A stretch of 64,000 nt of DNA, from assembly GCF_003991205.1 (NCBI RefSeq), contig NZ_RXOZ01000032.1, forward strand, positions 124,001-188,000, written 5' to 3'. The notes beneath the pieces were generated by a model, which had not been told where the DNA came from, searched no databases, and saw nothing but the letters and a program-made list of their open reading frames with translations. Source of the stretch: Georgenia sp. SYP-B2076 (GTDB taxonomy: Bacteria > Actinomycetota > Actinomycetes > Actinomycetales > Actinomycetaceae). A program made the translations under genes and the position numbers. Positions 8,304 through 16,991 of the stretch are shown piece after piece; the first letter of the stretch is position 1, and the number at the start of each line of letters is the position of its first letter.

Positions 8304-8924
8304 GTGAACCCGACCCTGCCCGCGCCGCGCACCGCACTGTCCCTGACCGCCCTGCTGGCCGCCCTGGTGACGCTCCTCGGAGTGCTGGCCACCGTCGCGG
8401 CGCCCGCCGCGCACGCCCACGACATCATGACCGGGTCGACCCCGGCGGCGGACGCCGTGCTCGCCGAGCGGCCCGGCGAGATCTCGCTGTCCTTCAACAA
8501 CGACCTGCTCGACAGCACGCAGGTGATCAGGGTCACCAACGCGTCCGGGAAGACGGTCGCCGAGGGCTCCCCGGTGGTGAGCGGCCCGGCCGCCACCCTG
8601 ACGCTGCCCGAGCCCCTCGGCGACGGCGCGTACCACGTGACCTGGTCGGTGGTCTCCTCGGACGGCCACCGGATCGAGGGCGAGTACGGCTTCACGGTCG
8701 CGGGCACGACGGAGGCGGCGGCGGCGCCCCCCGCCAACACCCCCGCGCCGGCGCCGACGCCGACGAGCGTGATGGGCACCGCCGAGCCCACGGCGAGCGC
8801 CTCCGGTGACGAGGCCCCGGCGTCCACCGGCGGGCTGCCCGCGTGGGCCGTGATCGCGGTGGCCGTCGTGGCGGCGGGAGGGGTCGCCGCCGTCGTCGTG
8901 CGGCGCCTGCGCGCCCAGCGCTGA
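8304..8924 (+). CDS. CopC-domain copper-binding protein, membrane-anchored
   Basis: A 206-residue secreted protein starting at GTG 8304. A signal peptide of ~33 residues ends AAHA, leaving a mature protein that begins with His as in CopC Cu(II) sites. The CopC beta-sandwich runs to about residue 132 and includes the conserved SSDGHRIEGEYGF strand that supplies a second His. A Pro/Thr/Ala-rich linker (~135-175) and one C-terminal membrane helix followed by RRLRAQR anchor it outside the membrane. No CopD follows. It belongs to the short CopC/YobA-type proteins common in actinobacteria and may bind or buffer extracytoplasmic copper. Confidence 0.88.
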   Translation: MNPTLPAPRTALSLTALLAALVTLLGVLATVAAPAAHAHDIMTGSTPAADAVLAERPGEISLSFNNDLLDSTQVIRVTNASGKTVAEGSPVVSGPAATLTLPEPLGDGAYHVTWSVVSSDGHRIEGEYGFTVAGTTEAAAAPPANTPAPAPTPTSVMGTAEPTASASGDEAPASTGGLPAWAVIAVAVVAAGGVAAVVVRRLRAQR

Positions 8925-9002
8925 CCGCGCCGGCTGACGCGCCGGCCGATCCGGCGCAACCGGGCACGGCCCGACCGGGCATCGTCACCTTGGGACGCGA
9001 AG

Positions 9003-9034
9003 CGGCCCCGGCACCCTCACGGGTGCCGGGGCCG
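9003..9034. terminator. Bidirectional hairpin terminator
   Basis: A perfect 14-bp stem (9003-9016 with 9021-9034) and 4-nt loop TCAC lie between the convergent copC-like and gluconokinase genes. The strength and placement make it a convincing shared terminator, although no U-tract follows. Confidence 0.8.
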
Positions 9035-9071
9035 TCGTGTCACGCGGAGGCGTCTCCCGGCGAACGTGCGC

Positions 9072-9626
9072 TCACAGGTCCTTGAGCTGCAGGAGCACCT
9101 CGGCGAGGATCTCGGTCGGCGTGCCGGCGGAGACGACCTTGAAACCGGCCTCGTCGTCCTCGAGCTCCTCCAGCGTGGCGACCTGGGAGTCCAAGAGGCT
9201 GGCGGGCATGTAGTGGCCCTTGCGTGCGTTCAGGCGCTCGGCCGTGAGCTCGACCGGCGGCGCCATGTGCACGAAGATCGTGGTCCCTTCGGCGCCGCGC
9301 AGCACGTCGCGGTACCGCTTCTTCAGCGCGGAGCACGTCACGACGGTCGAGTGGCCCACCCGCGCCTCCGTCGTCATCCAGTCCTGGATCGACTGCAGCC
9401 AGGGCGCGCGGTCGTCGTCGTCGAGCGGCGTGCCCGCGTGCATCTTGTCGCGGTTGGCCTGGCTGTGGAACTCGTCCCCCTCGGCGAAGACGTAACCGAG
9501 CTTGCCTGCCAGCATCATCGCGAGCGTGGTCTTGCCGCCCCCCGAGATTCCCATCACGACGACGTGACGGGGGCCTTTCGCCTTCTTCGGCAGCGGGGAC
9601 ATCTCGGTGGTGGGAATCTCGGTCAT
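9072..9626 (-). CDS. gntK: Gluconokinase, GntK family
   Basis: A 184-residue P-loop kinase that phosphorylates D-gluconate to 6-phosphogluconate, feeding the pentose-phosphate pathway. The Walker A GISGGGKT is at residues ~26-33, followed by FAEGDEFHSQANRDKM (substrate-binding Asp/His region), the GTPLDDDDRAPWL motif, CSALKKRYRD, and the LID-like RKGHYMPASLLDSQ. Length and motifs match the thermoresistant gluconokinase family. The ATG at 9626 is chosen because the region before it is not conserved and is purine-rich just upstream. No gluconate permease or dehydrogenase is adjacent, so it seems to stand alone. Confidence 0.95.
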   Translation of the reverse strand: MTEIPTTEMSPLPKKAKGPRHVVVMGISGGGKTTLAMMLAGKLGYVFAEGDEFHSQANRDKMHAGTPLDDDDRAPWLQSIQDWMTTEARVGHSTVVTCSALKKRYRDVLRGAEGTTIFVHMAPPVELTAERLNARKGHYMPASLLDSQVATLEELEDDEAGFKVVSAGTPTEILAEVLLQLKDL

Positions 9627-9779
9627 GGCGGGGGGGCTCCGATCGGATGGCGGGGACTGCCTCGAAACGTACCGGCCGGGCCCGGTGGAGGCCATGGCTT
9701 GCCAGCAGTTGCAGCCATCAACGATGCGAGATGGCTCACACGCCCGCGTCCGGCCCGCCGTCCGGATCGCCGCGGTGGC

Positions 9780-10259
9780 TCAGGCCCAGGCGCCGAGCAG
9801 CCCCGCCGGCAGCAGCCCGGGGGCCAGGACGAGGAGCCAGAACCGCAGGAACCGCCCGAGCAGGGAGACTGCGGCGAAGAGCCACCACCGCATGCCGACG
9901 GTCCCGGCGAGCACCGAGACGACGGCGTAGGGCGGCACCCCCGCGAACGCGCTCACCGCGGTGACGGCGCTCGGGCCCCACGTGTTGCGCGCGCACCAGC
10001 GCTCGACGGCGGCCATGCGCGCGGGCCATCGCCCCCGCACGGCGGCGCGGCCCCGCAACCGGGCCATGTCGAGCGCGCCGCGGCCCGTGAGGTAGAACAG
10101 CATCTTGCCCGCCACCTGGCCGCCGGCGCCCGCGGCGGCGAGCCAGATCGGCGACACGTCCGAGGCCAGCGCCGCACCGAGGAGGTACGCCTCGGCAGGA
10201 AGGACGATGGCGACGGAGGCGACAAGGCAGTAGAGGAAGCTCCCGGCGAGCACGATCAC
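9780..10259 (-). CDS. Small DedA/VTT-like membrane protein
   Basis: A 159-residue protein with about four hydrophobic segments. It resembles the VTT (SNARE-associated/DedA) fold: an N-terminal membrane segment with PAEAYLLGAALASD, a G-GG-VAGK-FYLTGRG stretch and a re-entrant-like TAVSAFAGVPPYAVVSVLAG. The only usable start is GTG 10259; the ATG just upstream is in a frame that stops at once. It is shorter than canonical DedA (~200 residues), so it may be a minimal family member. No operon partner. Confidence 0.7.
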   Translation of the reverse strand: MIVLAGSFLYCLVASVAIVLPAEAYLLGAALASDVSPIWLAAAGAGGQVAGKMLFYLTGRGALDMARLRGRAAVRGRWPARMAAVERWCARNTWGPSAVTAVSAFAGVPPYAVVSVLAGTVGMRWWLFAAVSLLGRFLRFWLLVLAPGLLPAGLLGAWA

Positions 10260-10347
10260 GACGCGGCGGCGGCGGCGCGGACGTGGGCGGAGGCCATGGC
10301 GCCATCATGCCGCAGCACCGGCCGCCGGGCGTCACTACCCTGCTCCC

Positions 10348-10830
10348 ATGCCCACCTACCGCGACCCCGGGCCCGTGGCCTTCGACGCCGTCATGGTGCG
10401 GGCGGACACTACGGGATCCTCCGCGTTCGTCGAGTTCCCGCACGACGTGGCCGAGCTCTTCGGTGTCCGGGGCCGCGTCCCCGTGCTCGCCACGTTCGAC
10501 GACGTCGCCTACCAGGGCTCCCTCGTCACCTACGGCGGCCCCCACCTGATCCTCGTGCGCCAGGACATCCAGGCCCAGATCGGCAAGGGCCCCGGCGACA
10601 CCGTCCGGGTGGGGATCCGCCTGGACACGAGCGAGCGGGTGGTGGGGCTCGCCGCGGACGTGCAGGCGGCGCTGGAGGAGGGCGGGCACCTGGCTGCCTT
10701 CCGCGCGATGTCCTACTCCCACCAGCGCGAGTACGTCACGTGGGTCGAGGAGGCCAGACGCCCGGCCACGCGCCAGACGCGGATCGCCCGGATGGTCGGC
10801 ATGGTCGCCGAGGGCAAGCGCCTGAAGTAG
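10348..10830 (+). CDS. DUF1905 / YdeI (OmdA)-like protein
   Basis: A 160-residue cytoplasmic protein. Residues ~8-95 match the DUF1905 beta-barrel (FVEFPHDVAELFG...GRVPVLATFDDVAYQGSLV), and the C-terminal ~60 residues match the YdeI/OmdA helical tail (FRAMSYSHQREYVTWVEEARRPATRQTRIARMV). Proteins of this group are linked to bacteriocin or antimicrobial-peptide protection in some species; the biochemical activity is unknown. It stands alone, converging on the M28 peptidase with only 9 nt between the stop codons. Confidence 0.88.
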   Translation: MPTYRDPGPVAFDAVMVRADTTGSSAFVEFPHDVAELFGVRGRVPVLATFDDVAYQGSLVTYGGPHLILVRQDIQAQIGKGPGDTVRVGIRLDTSERVVGLAADVQAALEEGGHLAAFRAMSYSHQREYVTWVEEARRPATRQTRIARMVGMVAEGKRLK

Positions 10831-10839
10831 CCGGAACGG

Positions 10840-13278
10840 TCAGTACCGCAGGGCCGTGGTGACCGAGACCTCCGGCGCCACGAGGACGCGCCCGTGGGGC
10901 GGCGGGGCGAGGGCAGGCGCCGCGCTCAGGTCGTGGGTCAGGTCGGCAAGACGCAGCGCGACTGCGTCGGCGCGCTGGTCGAGGTCCAGGCGGACCTCGA
11001 TACCCTCGGCCGGCGCGCCGCGGAAGAGGAAGCCGAAGTCCCCCTGCGAACCGCGCACCGGGAGCTCGCGTCCTGCCACGCTCGCCGCGCGGACCGTGGC
11101 GCTCGCGCCGTCGACCCACAGCCCGAGGGTAGGAGCGCCGCGCGGGGAGACCAGCCGCAGGGTCAGCTCGCGGCGCCCGTCGCTCGTGACGTCCTGCACC
11201 ACCTGCGCCGCCGGCGCCGCCAGGTCCGCCACGGGGGCGGGGCCGTGCGCGACCGGGACACCATCCAGCCAGGGAAGGGCGTGCTCCAAGGCCGCGGGCC
11301 GCTCCGTGAGCACCGAGCGCGCCCAGGGCGTCCGGGGCGCGGCCCACGAGGCCCAGTACGCCTGGCCCGTGTCGGCCTCCAGGGCGTAGGTCACCTGTTC
11401 CTGCCTGAGTTCCGTCGACCCCTCCCGGTTGAGCAGCAGGCCGACGGCCGTGCTCGCGGCGGCGAGCGCGAGCACGGCGCCGGGGACCGCCGCGGTTTGC
11501 CACCGGCCCGGGCCGGTGGCGCCGCGCGCGGTTGGCTCGTCCGGCGCGCCGGGACGCTCCTGGGCACGGTCGGGCACCGGCCAGAGACCCCCGATGACCG
11601 GCAGGAGGAGCAGCGCGAGGACCGCGGCGAAGAACGCGCTCATCAGGCCGCCGAACGCGAGGCCGGTGTCGAACGCGGTCGGGATGCCGGGTCCGAGCAT
11701 CACGGCGGCGGGGACAAGACCGGCCCCGTGGGCGGCCAGCCGCAGAGCCGCGCGGCGTGGCGGCAGCACCGCGGCGACGACGGCACCGAGCGCCGCGGCG
11801 AGGACGGGGAGCACGAGGGCCGGTGACGCGCCGGGCACGGCGACGGCGAGCACCACCAGAAGGAGGGCGAGCAACAGCAGGGCGCCGGCGGTGAACGCCG
11901 CCGGCCGCAGGCTGCGGCGCAGGAGCGTGTACAGCGCGAGCACCACGCCCAGCGCGGCCAGCACCATGGCGACCTGGTACGGCCAGGGCCGGTACGGCTC
12001 GCCGACCACGACGGAGGCCTGACCCGGGTCCACGAGCACGGCCGCCTTCCAGAGCCCGTACGCGACGCCCAGCGCGGCCACGACCGCGACGAGCGCGGCG
12101 ACCGAGCCGAGCGCCGCGCGTGGGAGCGTGAGGGCCCGACGGCGCCGCAAGAGCGTCACCTGGGCGAGCGCGAGCACGAGCGCAGCGAGCGCGAGCGGGA
12201 GCTCCTGCGCCACGGGAAGGTGCAGCAACCCCCACGGCAGGGTGGTGACGGTGCGCGCGTCGCCGTCCGGCAGCGACGCCAGGTCGCGACGGGCGAGGTC
12301 ACGCGCCAGCGCGAGGCTCGTCTCCCCAATCTGCTGCAACGAGGCGGGGCTCAGGTGCGCGGCGTCGTCGAGGGGGCTGTGGTAGACGGCGCTCCCGGCC
12401 GCGATCGCGGTGTCGAGGCCGTGCATGCCGGCAGCGGTGAAGGCCGTGAAGTCGGTGTTGTTGGGCAGGAGCGCGAACGCCGCCTCGCCGAGGGACTCGG
12501 CGGCCGCGCCGGGCGCCGCGGACAGCGCCGACAGGAGGACGCCGTTCGGCGAGGTCGTGCGGAACGTCGCGGGCGCGCCGCCCGCCCCGCGGGCCTCGTG
12601 GTTCAGGACGACGGCGGTGCCGGGCGCCACCCCGCGCGCGAACGCCTCCGCGCCGAGCAGGCCCGCCTCCTCGCCGTCGGTGAGCAGGACGACGACGTCG
12701 TTGCGTGGCGGGTCGTCCGCGGCCAGTGCCCGGGCCGCCTCGAGGACCGCGGCGACGCCGATCCCGTCGTCGCCCGCACCCGGCGAGCCCGGCACCGTGT
12801 CGTAGTGCGCTGCGAGGATGACCGTCCCGGTCGGGTCCGCGCCCGGCAGCGTGGCGACGACGTTCGCCACGGCGGCCACCCGGACGGTCCCCGGCCCGCC
12901 GGGCTCGGCGAGCCCGACGGCGTCCTGGACCTCCGTGCGCCACCCCCAGCCGGCCAGCTCGCCGGCGAGATACGCGCGCGCCTGCGCGTGCGCGGCCGAT
13001 CCCGGCGTCCGTGGCGAGGCCGCGAGGCGGTCGATGTGCACCCCCGCCCGTCCCGCGCTGAACGTGTCCGCGGGGGCGTATGCCGGGCGCGGGGCCATCG
13101 GCAGGAGGGCGACGGTGGAGAGGAACGCGACCACCACGACCGCGACGAGGATGGCGCCGGCGAGCGCCCGGGTGGCGCCCCCGGCCTGGGCGCCGCCGGT
13201 CGCGGCACCACCGACGCGGGCGTCGACCCCGGTGTCGGTCCCGCGCGGAGGGTCGCGCCCCTCCGGCCCTGCCGTCAC
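10840..13278 (-). CDS. M28-family membrane metallopeptidase with multi-TM C-terminal region
   Basis: An 812-residue protein. One N-terminal membrane segment (~35-60) is followed by an extracytoplasmic M28 zinc aminopeptidase domain (~75-340). The metal ligands are visible in order: HYD (VILAAHYDTVPG), GAGDDGIG, the catalytic/ligand Glu pair in TDGEEAGLLG, and the late His in AVYHSPLDD. About eight membrane helices then span ~360-620, and a beta-rich C-terminal domain ends the chain. The layout is like vacuolar/ER M28 proteases (ERMP1/Pff1 type). GTG 13278 overlaps the TGA of the upstream gene by 4 nt, so it is translationally coupled. The substrate is unknown; probably exported peptides. Confidence 0.88.
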   Translation of the reverse strand: MTAGPEGRDPPRGTDTGVDARVGGAATGGAQAGGATRALAGAILVAVVVVAFLSTVALLPMAPRPAYAPADTFSAGRAGVHIDRLAASPRTPGSAAHAQARAYLAGELAGWGWRTEVQDAVGLAEPGGPGTVRVAAVANVVATLPGADPTGTVILAAHYDTVPGSPGAGDDGIGVAAVLEAARALAADDPPRNDVVVLLTDGEEAGLLGAEAFARGVAPGTAVVLNHEARGAGGAPATFRTTSPNGVLLSALSAAPGAAAESLGEAAFALLPNNTDFTAFTAAGMHGLDTAIAAGSAVYHSPLDDAAHLSPASLQQIGETSLALARDLARRDLASLPDGDARTVTTLPWGLLHLPVAQELPLALAALVLALAQVTLLRRRRALTLPRAALGSVAALVAVVAALGVAYGLWKAAVLVDPGQASVVVGEPYRPWPYQVAMVLAALGVVLALYTLLRRSLRPAAFTAGALLLLALLLVVLAVAVPGASPALVLPVLAAALGAVVAAVLPPRRAALRLAAHGAGLVPAAVMLGPGIPTAFDTGLAFGGLMSAFFAAVLALLLLPVIGGLWPVPDRAQERPGAPDEPTARGATGPGRWQTAAVPGAVLALAAASTAVGLLLNREGSTELRQEQVTYALEADTGQAYWASWAAPRTPWARSVLTERPAALEHALPWLDGVPVAHGPAPVADLAAPAAQVVQDVTSDGRRELTLRLVSPRGAPTLGLWVDGASATVRAASVAGRELPVRGSQGDFGFLFRGAPAEGIEVRLDLDQRADAVALRLADLTHDLSAAPALAPPPHGRVLVAPEVSVTTALRY

Positions 13279-13880
13279 GCTGGCGCCCCGACGGCCACGC
13301 GGCTCGCGATGCCGGGGTACTCGAGCACCAGCCCCGACCGGTCGCAGACGAGCCGGCACGCGAAGGCGAGGCCCGGCGCGGCGTAGTCGTAGCGCTGGTG
13401 CCCGAGATCGTCGTCGGCGACGCGGACGTAGTCCTGCTCCAGCCGGTCGACGCCCAGGCCGGGGGCGCGGACGTACGCGGCCGGGGCTGCGGCCCGCCCG
13501 CCCACCGGGAGGCGCAGGCGGCGGACGGTCAACGCGTTGGTGCACGCGGACGACTCGAGGTCCACGTCGAGGCAGCCGTCGAGGCGCGGGGCGGCCTCGC
13601 CGTCGACCCACCAGCGCCCGGCCCCGTCGGCAACGAGGACCCGCTCGCGGGGGCCCCCCACCGAGCGGCTGGTGACGCGCGCACCCCGCGTCGCGCCCGC
13701 CGGACCGATCGTGAGGGAGTAGCTCACGTTCCAGGCCTCGCCGTCCTCGACGGCGCTGGTGGAGCCGTCGAGGACGTGGCCCTCGGCGTCGGCCCGGAAG
13801 AAGGCGACCTCGAACCCGGCGCGCGCCTGCCGGTGCAGCCATGCGGCGCAGCGGGGCGGATCGTGCAGCGGTGTGCCCAT
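13275..13880 (-). CDS. Putative glycolipid-binding domain protein (DUF1089)
   Basis: A 201-residue protein with no signal peptide. It matches the putative glycolipid-binding (DUF1089) beta-barrel: WNVSYSLTIGPA near residue 50, a LDVDLESSACTNALTVRRL signature around 105-125, AAYVRAPGLGVDRLEQDYVR, and a C-terminal LEYPGIASRV. The family name comes from structural similarity to lipoprotein-localisation folds; its ligand has not been shown. ATG 13880 is preceded by a GAGGGA-type site and is favoured over longer frames. It is the first gene of a two-gene unit whose second gene is the membrane peptidase, which starts within its stop codon. Confidence 0.85.
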   Translation of the reverse strand: MGTPLHDPPRCAAWLHRQARAGFEVAFFRADAEGHVLDGSTSAVEDGEAWNVSYSLTIGPAGATRGARVTSRSVGGPRERVLVADGAGRWWVDGEAAPRLDGCLDVDLESSACTNALTVRRLRLPVGGRAAAPAAYVRAPGLGVDRLEQDYVRVADDDLGHQRYDYAAPGLAFACRLVCDRSGLVLEYPGIASRVAVGAPA

Positions 13881-14052
13881 GGATTCCCTCTTCGGAATCG
13901 TCCCGGCAGATCCCGCCCACCCTCGCACAGGCCGCCGAGGGTGTCCACGAGCGCCCGGTGCCGCGACCCCACCGCGCGCCCCTGCCCATCCGGCGCCGCG
14001 GCTCCCACCCTGCGCCACCGAGCCCCCCGCGGCAGGATGACCCCACAGGGAG

Positions 14053-14631
14053 GTGCTCGTGCTGCTCACCGTCGGTCATGCCGCCCTGGGCCGCGACGCG
14101 CTCACCGACGTGCTGCGCTCGGCGTCGGTGGCCCGGATCGTGGACGTGCGCCGCTTCCCGGGCTCGCGGTCCAACCCGGACGTGCGCCGCGAGGCGCTGG
14201 CGGACTGGCTGCCCGCGGCGGGCATCGACTACCGCTGGGAGGAACGCCTGGGCGGGCGCCGGCACCTGCGCAAGGAGGACGCCGCCGCCTCGCCGGACAC
14301 GTGGTGGCAGGTGCCCGCGTTCCGCGCCTACGCCGGGTGGACGCGCGGCGACGACTTCGCGGCGGCCATGGCCGAGCTCCTCGAGGGCGCCGCCGCCGCC
14401 CGCACCGCGGTCATGTGCTCCGAGGCGGTGTGGTGGCGCTGCCACCGGCGGCTCGTGGCCGACGTCGCGGTCCTCGCCCACGGGGTCGAGGTCTGGCACC
14501 TCATGCCGGACGGCGCCCGCCGCGCCCACGTCCTCGCCGCCGGCGCCCGGCTCCTCGCGCCGGGCCGGGTGGTCTGGGACCGGCCCGACGATGACACGCG
14601 GGACGACGACGCGGAGGAAGCCCCGCCCTAG
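14053..14631 (+). CDS. DUF488 domain protein
   Basis: A 192-residue protein beginning at GTG 14053 (a second in-frame GTG lies 6 nt on). It has the DUF488 features LLTVGHAALGRD, IVDVRRFPGSRSNPDVRREAL, GIDYRWEERLGGRR, and the C-terminal cysteine motif MCSEAVWWRCHRRLVAD. DUF488 proteins are cytoplasmic, with a conserved Cys-x(n)-CHR patch that suggests metal or nucleotide binding; no activity is established. Its 3' end overlaps the convergent oxidoreductase gene by 4 nt. The upstream 172-bp gap is shared with the divergent DUF1089 gene. Confidence 0.9.
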   Translation: MLVLLTVGHAALGRDALTDVLRSASVARIVDVRRFPGSRSNPDVRREALADWLPAAGIDYRWEERLGGRRHLRKEDAAASPDTWWQVPAFRAYAGWTRGDDFAAAMAELLEGAAAARTAVMCSEAVWWRCHRRLVADVAVLAHGVEVWHLMPDGARRAHVLAAGARLLAPGRVVWDRPDDDTRDDDAEEAPP

Positions 14632-15638
14632 AAGGTGATCCCGTGCTCCGCCCGGTACCCCGCGAGGACCGTGTCGACGAACCGGGCGGTGCGCAGCGCG
14701 CTCTCGCCCGTGCTGGGACTGTTCCCCCGCCAGGTGAGCTCGTCGACGACCGCCTGGATCAGCGGCTGCTGCACCACCTCGGGATAGGGCGCGTCGATGA
14801 GCCGCTCGCCGTCGGCGGTGCGGAGGACCAGCGGCTCGGTGCCGAAGGAGGAGAACCGCAGCGTGCCCGTGGTCCCGACGATCTCCACCTCGTCGCGCTT
14901 CTCCGCGGCGTCGAAGGACCACAGTCCCACGCCCTGGACGCCAGAGACGAAGACGAAGGTGGCGGAGACGATGTCCTCCGCCGGGTAGTGGCCGCCCTGG
15001 TTCGACGCCGCGCCGCTGACGGCACCGATCGGGCCGAGCAGGAAGTCGAGCAGGTCGAGGGTGTGCGAGCCGAGGTCGACGAACAGGCCGCCGCCGGAGA
15101 GCTCCGGCTGCACGCGCCAGGGCAGGTGCGTCGGGTCCCACATGCCGGGCTGGCTCTGCGTCCGCACGCTCACCGCACGCGGCGCGCCGATCGCGCCGTC
15201 GTCGAGCAGCTGCTTGACGGTGAGGAAGCGGGGCATCGCGCGGCGGTAGTACGCGACGAACAGGGGCACGCCGGCCCGCTCGCAGGCGTCGATCATCTCC
15301 TCGCACTCGGCCGCCGTCCGCGCCATGGGCTTCTCGACGTACACGGCCTTCCCGGCGGCCGCGGCGCGCAGCGTGTAGTCGCGGTGGCTGTCGGGCGGGG
15401 TGGCGATGTAGACGGCGTCCACCTCAGGGTCGGCGATGAGGTCGTCGGCGTCGTCGTACCAGCGGGGCACGCCGTGGCGGCGGGCGAAGTCCGCGGCCTG
15501 CGCGCCGTCGCGGCGCATGACGGCGACGAGCTCGGAGCGCTCCGCACGCTGCAGGCCCGGCCCGCTCTTGCGCTCGGTGACGTCCCCGACGCCGATGATG
15601 CCCCAGCGCACGGCGGCGAGCCTGGTCATGGTGCTCAT
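14628..15638 (-). CDS. Gfo/Idh/MocA family NAD(P)-dependent oxidoreductase
   Basis: A 336-residue protein. The N-terminal Rossmann fold has GIIGVGDVTERKS (~13-25), AVYIATPPDSH, and the catalytic-region VEKPMA (Lys of EKP). The C-terminal alpha/beta substrate domain has GGGLFVDLGSHTLDLLDFLLG with the expected Asp/His pair. It should oxidise or reduce a sugar, inositol or related polyol; the substrate cannot be read from sequence. ATG 15638 (MSTMTRLAAVRWG) is the best start. No sugar operon is adjacent, and it converges on the DUF488 gene. Confidence 0.92.
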   Translation of the reverse strand: MSTMTRLAAVRWGIIGVGDVTERKSGPGLQRAERSELVAVMRRDGAQAADFARRHGVPRWYDDADDLIADPEVDAVYIATPPDSHRDYTLRAAAAGKAVYVEKPMARTAAECEEMIDACERAGVPLFVAYYRRAMPRFLTVKQLLDDGAIGAPRAVSVRTQSQPGMWDPTHLPWRVQPELSGGGLFVDLGSHTLDLLDFLLGPIGAVSGAASNQGGHYPAEDIVSATFVFVSGVQGVGLWSFDAAEKRDEVEIVGTTGTLRFSSFGTEPLVLRTADGERLIDAPYPEVVQQPLIQAVVDELTWRGNSPSTGESALRTARFVDTVLAGYRAEHGITF

Positions 15639-15752
15639 GACGCGAATCTACCTGGCGCCGGCCGCGGTCCTGGGGCAGCGCCCGTGCACGGCGCCGCCGG
15701 GCGCCCCCGGGGCACGCCGGGCGCCCCCTCCCGGGCGGCGGGAGGATGGGGC

Positions 15753-16361
15753 ATGGGCCCGGGCCGGAGGCTGCGGCGCACTTCTGACGCCGCGCGGGTG
15801 ATCGAGGCGATGACCGCCGTCGACCGCCTCGGCTTCCTCCCGCCCGACCAGCACCGGTTCGCCCGCGCGGACCTCGCGCTGCGCATCGGCAGCGGCGCCA
15901 CCTGCTCCCAGCCGAGCACCGTCGAGCGCATGCTCCACCTGCTCGGCGCCCGCCCCGGTGACCGGGTCCTCGACGTCGGCTCCGGATCCGGCTGGACGAC
16001 GGCGCTGCTCGCCCGCCTCGTAGCCCCCGGCGGGTGGGTGGTCGGCGTGGAGATCGAGCCCGACCTCGTCGAGGTCGGGCGGGCGAACCTGCTCGCGGCG
16101 GGGTGCTCGTCGGCCCGCCTCGAGCAGGCCGTGCCCGGGCACGTCGGGCGGCCCGAGGAGGCGCCGTACGACCGGATCCTCGTCTCGGCGGAGGCGCGGT
16201 CGACGCCCTCGGCGCTGACCGACCAGCTCGCCGACGGCGGCCGCCTCGTGATCCCCGTGCGCGGCGTGCTGCACGTGATCGACCGGGCCGGCGGGGAGCT
16301 GCGGGACCGTTCGGTCGCGGGGACCTACCAGTTCGTCCCTCTGCGCGCCGCGGACGACTGA
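15753..16361 (+). CDS. Protein-L-isoaspartate O-methyltransferase-like (PCMT family) protein
   Basis: A 202-residue class I SAM methyltransferase. Motif I is VLDVGSGSGWTTALLARLV (~70-88), followed by the acidic GVEIEPDLVEVGRANL. PCMT-type features are TCSQPSTVERML ahead of motif I and YDRILVSAEA with DGGRLVIPV after it. The family repairs isoaspartyl residues in aged proteins, using SAM. A GGAGG site at 15741-15745 lies 7 nt before the ATG at 15753. It is somewhat short, so a divergent methyltransferase role is possible. It is divergent from the Gfo/Idh gene. Confidence 0.87.
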   Translation: MGPGRRLRRTSDAARVIEAMTAVDRLGFLPPDQHRFARADLALRIGSGATCSQPSTVERMLHLLGARPGDRVLDVGSGSGWTTALLARLVAPGGWVVGVEIEPDLVEVGRANLLAAGCSSARLEQAVPGHVGRPEEAPYDRILVSAEARSTPSALTDQLADGGRLVIPVRGVLHVIDRAGGELRDRSVAGTYQFVPLRAADD

Positions 16362-16440
16362 GCGACATGCGTCGAAATCCCGGCGATGCCGCACGGCCCC
16401 CCATACGATGGCGACAGCCGAGGGTCTCCCGGGGGGCGGC

Positions 16441-16968
16441 ATGGACGACAACGCGCACGACGCCGGGCACGGCGCGGCCCTGCTCAGGGCCGCAGCCTGG
16501 GCCGGCCGGCCGCTGCGCCGGCGCACCCGGATGCGCGGGTGGAAGCGCGTGTGGCCCCTGGCCGTCGGGCTCGCGGCGGCGTGCGCGGCGATCGTGACCA
16601 TTTCCGACGTCGCCGTCCAGGGGACGCAGCGGACGCACCAGCTCTCCGTGGTCATCAGCGACGCCTCGTCGACGTCGTCCGACCGGTGCGCCCCGGACGA
16701 GTACGCGGGCACGTTCTTCGACGGCGCCACGGTGAGGGTCGAGGACGCCGCCGGCGCCGCGCTCGCCACGGCCACGCTCGGCCGGCCCAGCGCCGACGGC
16801 GACCGCGGGTGCTCCTGGACCATGTCGTTCGACGGGGTGCCCGAGTCCTCGGGCTACGTCCTGAAGGTGACGTCCACGGGCACGCCACCGAGGGAGTACT
16901 CCTTCGAGTACAGCCCGGACAGGCTCGAGACCCTGGACTGGCTGGTCCGGGTCAGCGTCATCGCCTGA
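16441..16968 (+). CDS. Membrane-anchored hypothetical protein
   Basis: A 175-residue protein with a basic cytoplasmic N-terminus (RRRTRMRGWKR), one membrane helix (WPLAVGLAAACAAIVTI, ~41-57) and an outer domain of ~115 residues with two Cys that could pair (DRCAPDEY and DRGCSW). The outer part alternates hydrophobic residues as in a small beta-sandwich. I do not recognise the family. GGGGGG just upstream supports ATG 16441; an in-frame ATG at 16408 lacks a ribosome site. It converges on the betaine-binding protein gene. Confidence 0.75.
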   Translation: MDDNAHDAGHGAALLRAAAWAGRPLRRRTRMRGWKRVWPLAVGLAAACAAIVTISDVAVQGTQRTHQLSVVISDASSTSSDRCAPDEYAGTFFDGATVRVEDAAGAALATATLGRPSADGDRGCSWTMSFDGVPESSGYVLKVTSTGTPPREYSFEYSPDRLETLDWLVRVSVIA

Positions 16969-16991
16969 GGCGCTGGTTCGCGGGGAGGTCC

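Noticed and set aside
10840-15306. A single 1488-codon minus-strand frame
   Set aside because: Only the part up to 13278 has homology; the rest overlaps other genes in their wrong frame. The true start is the GTG coupled to the DUF1089 stop.
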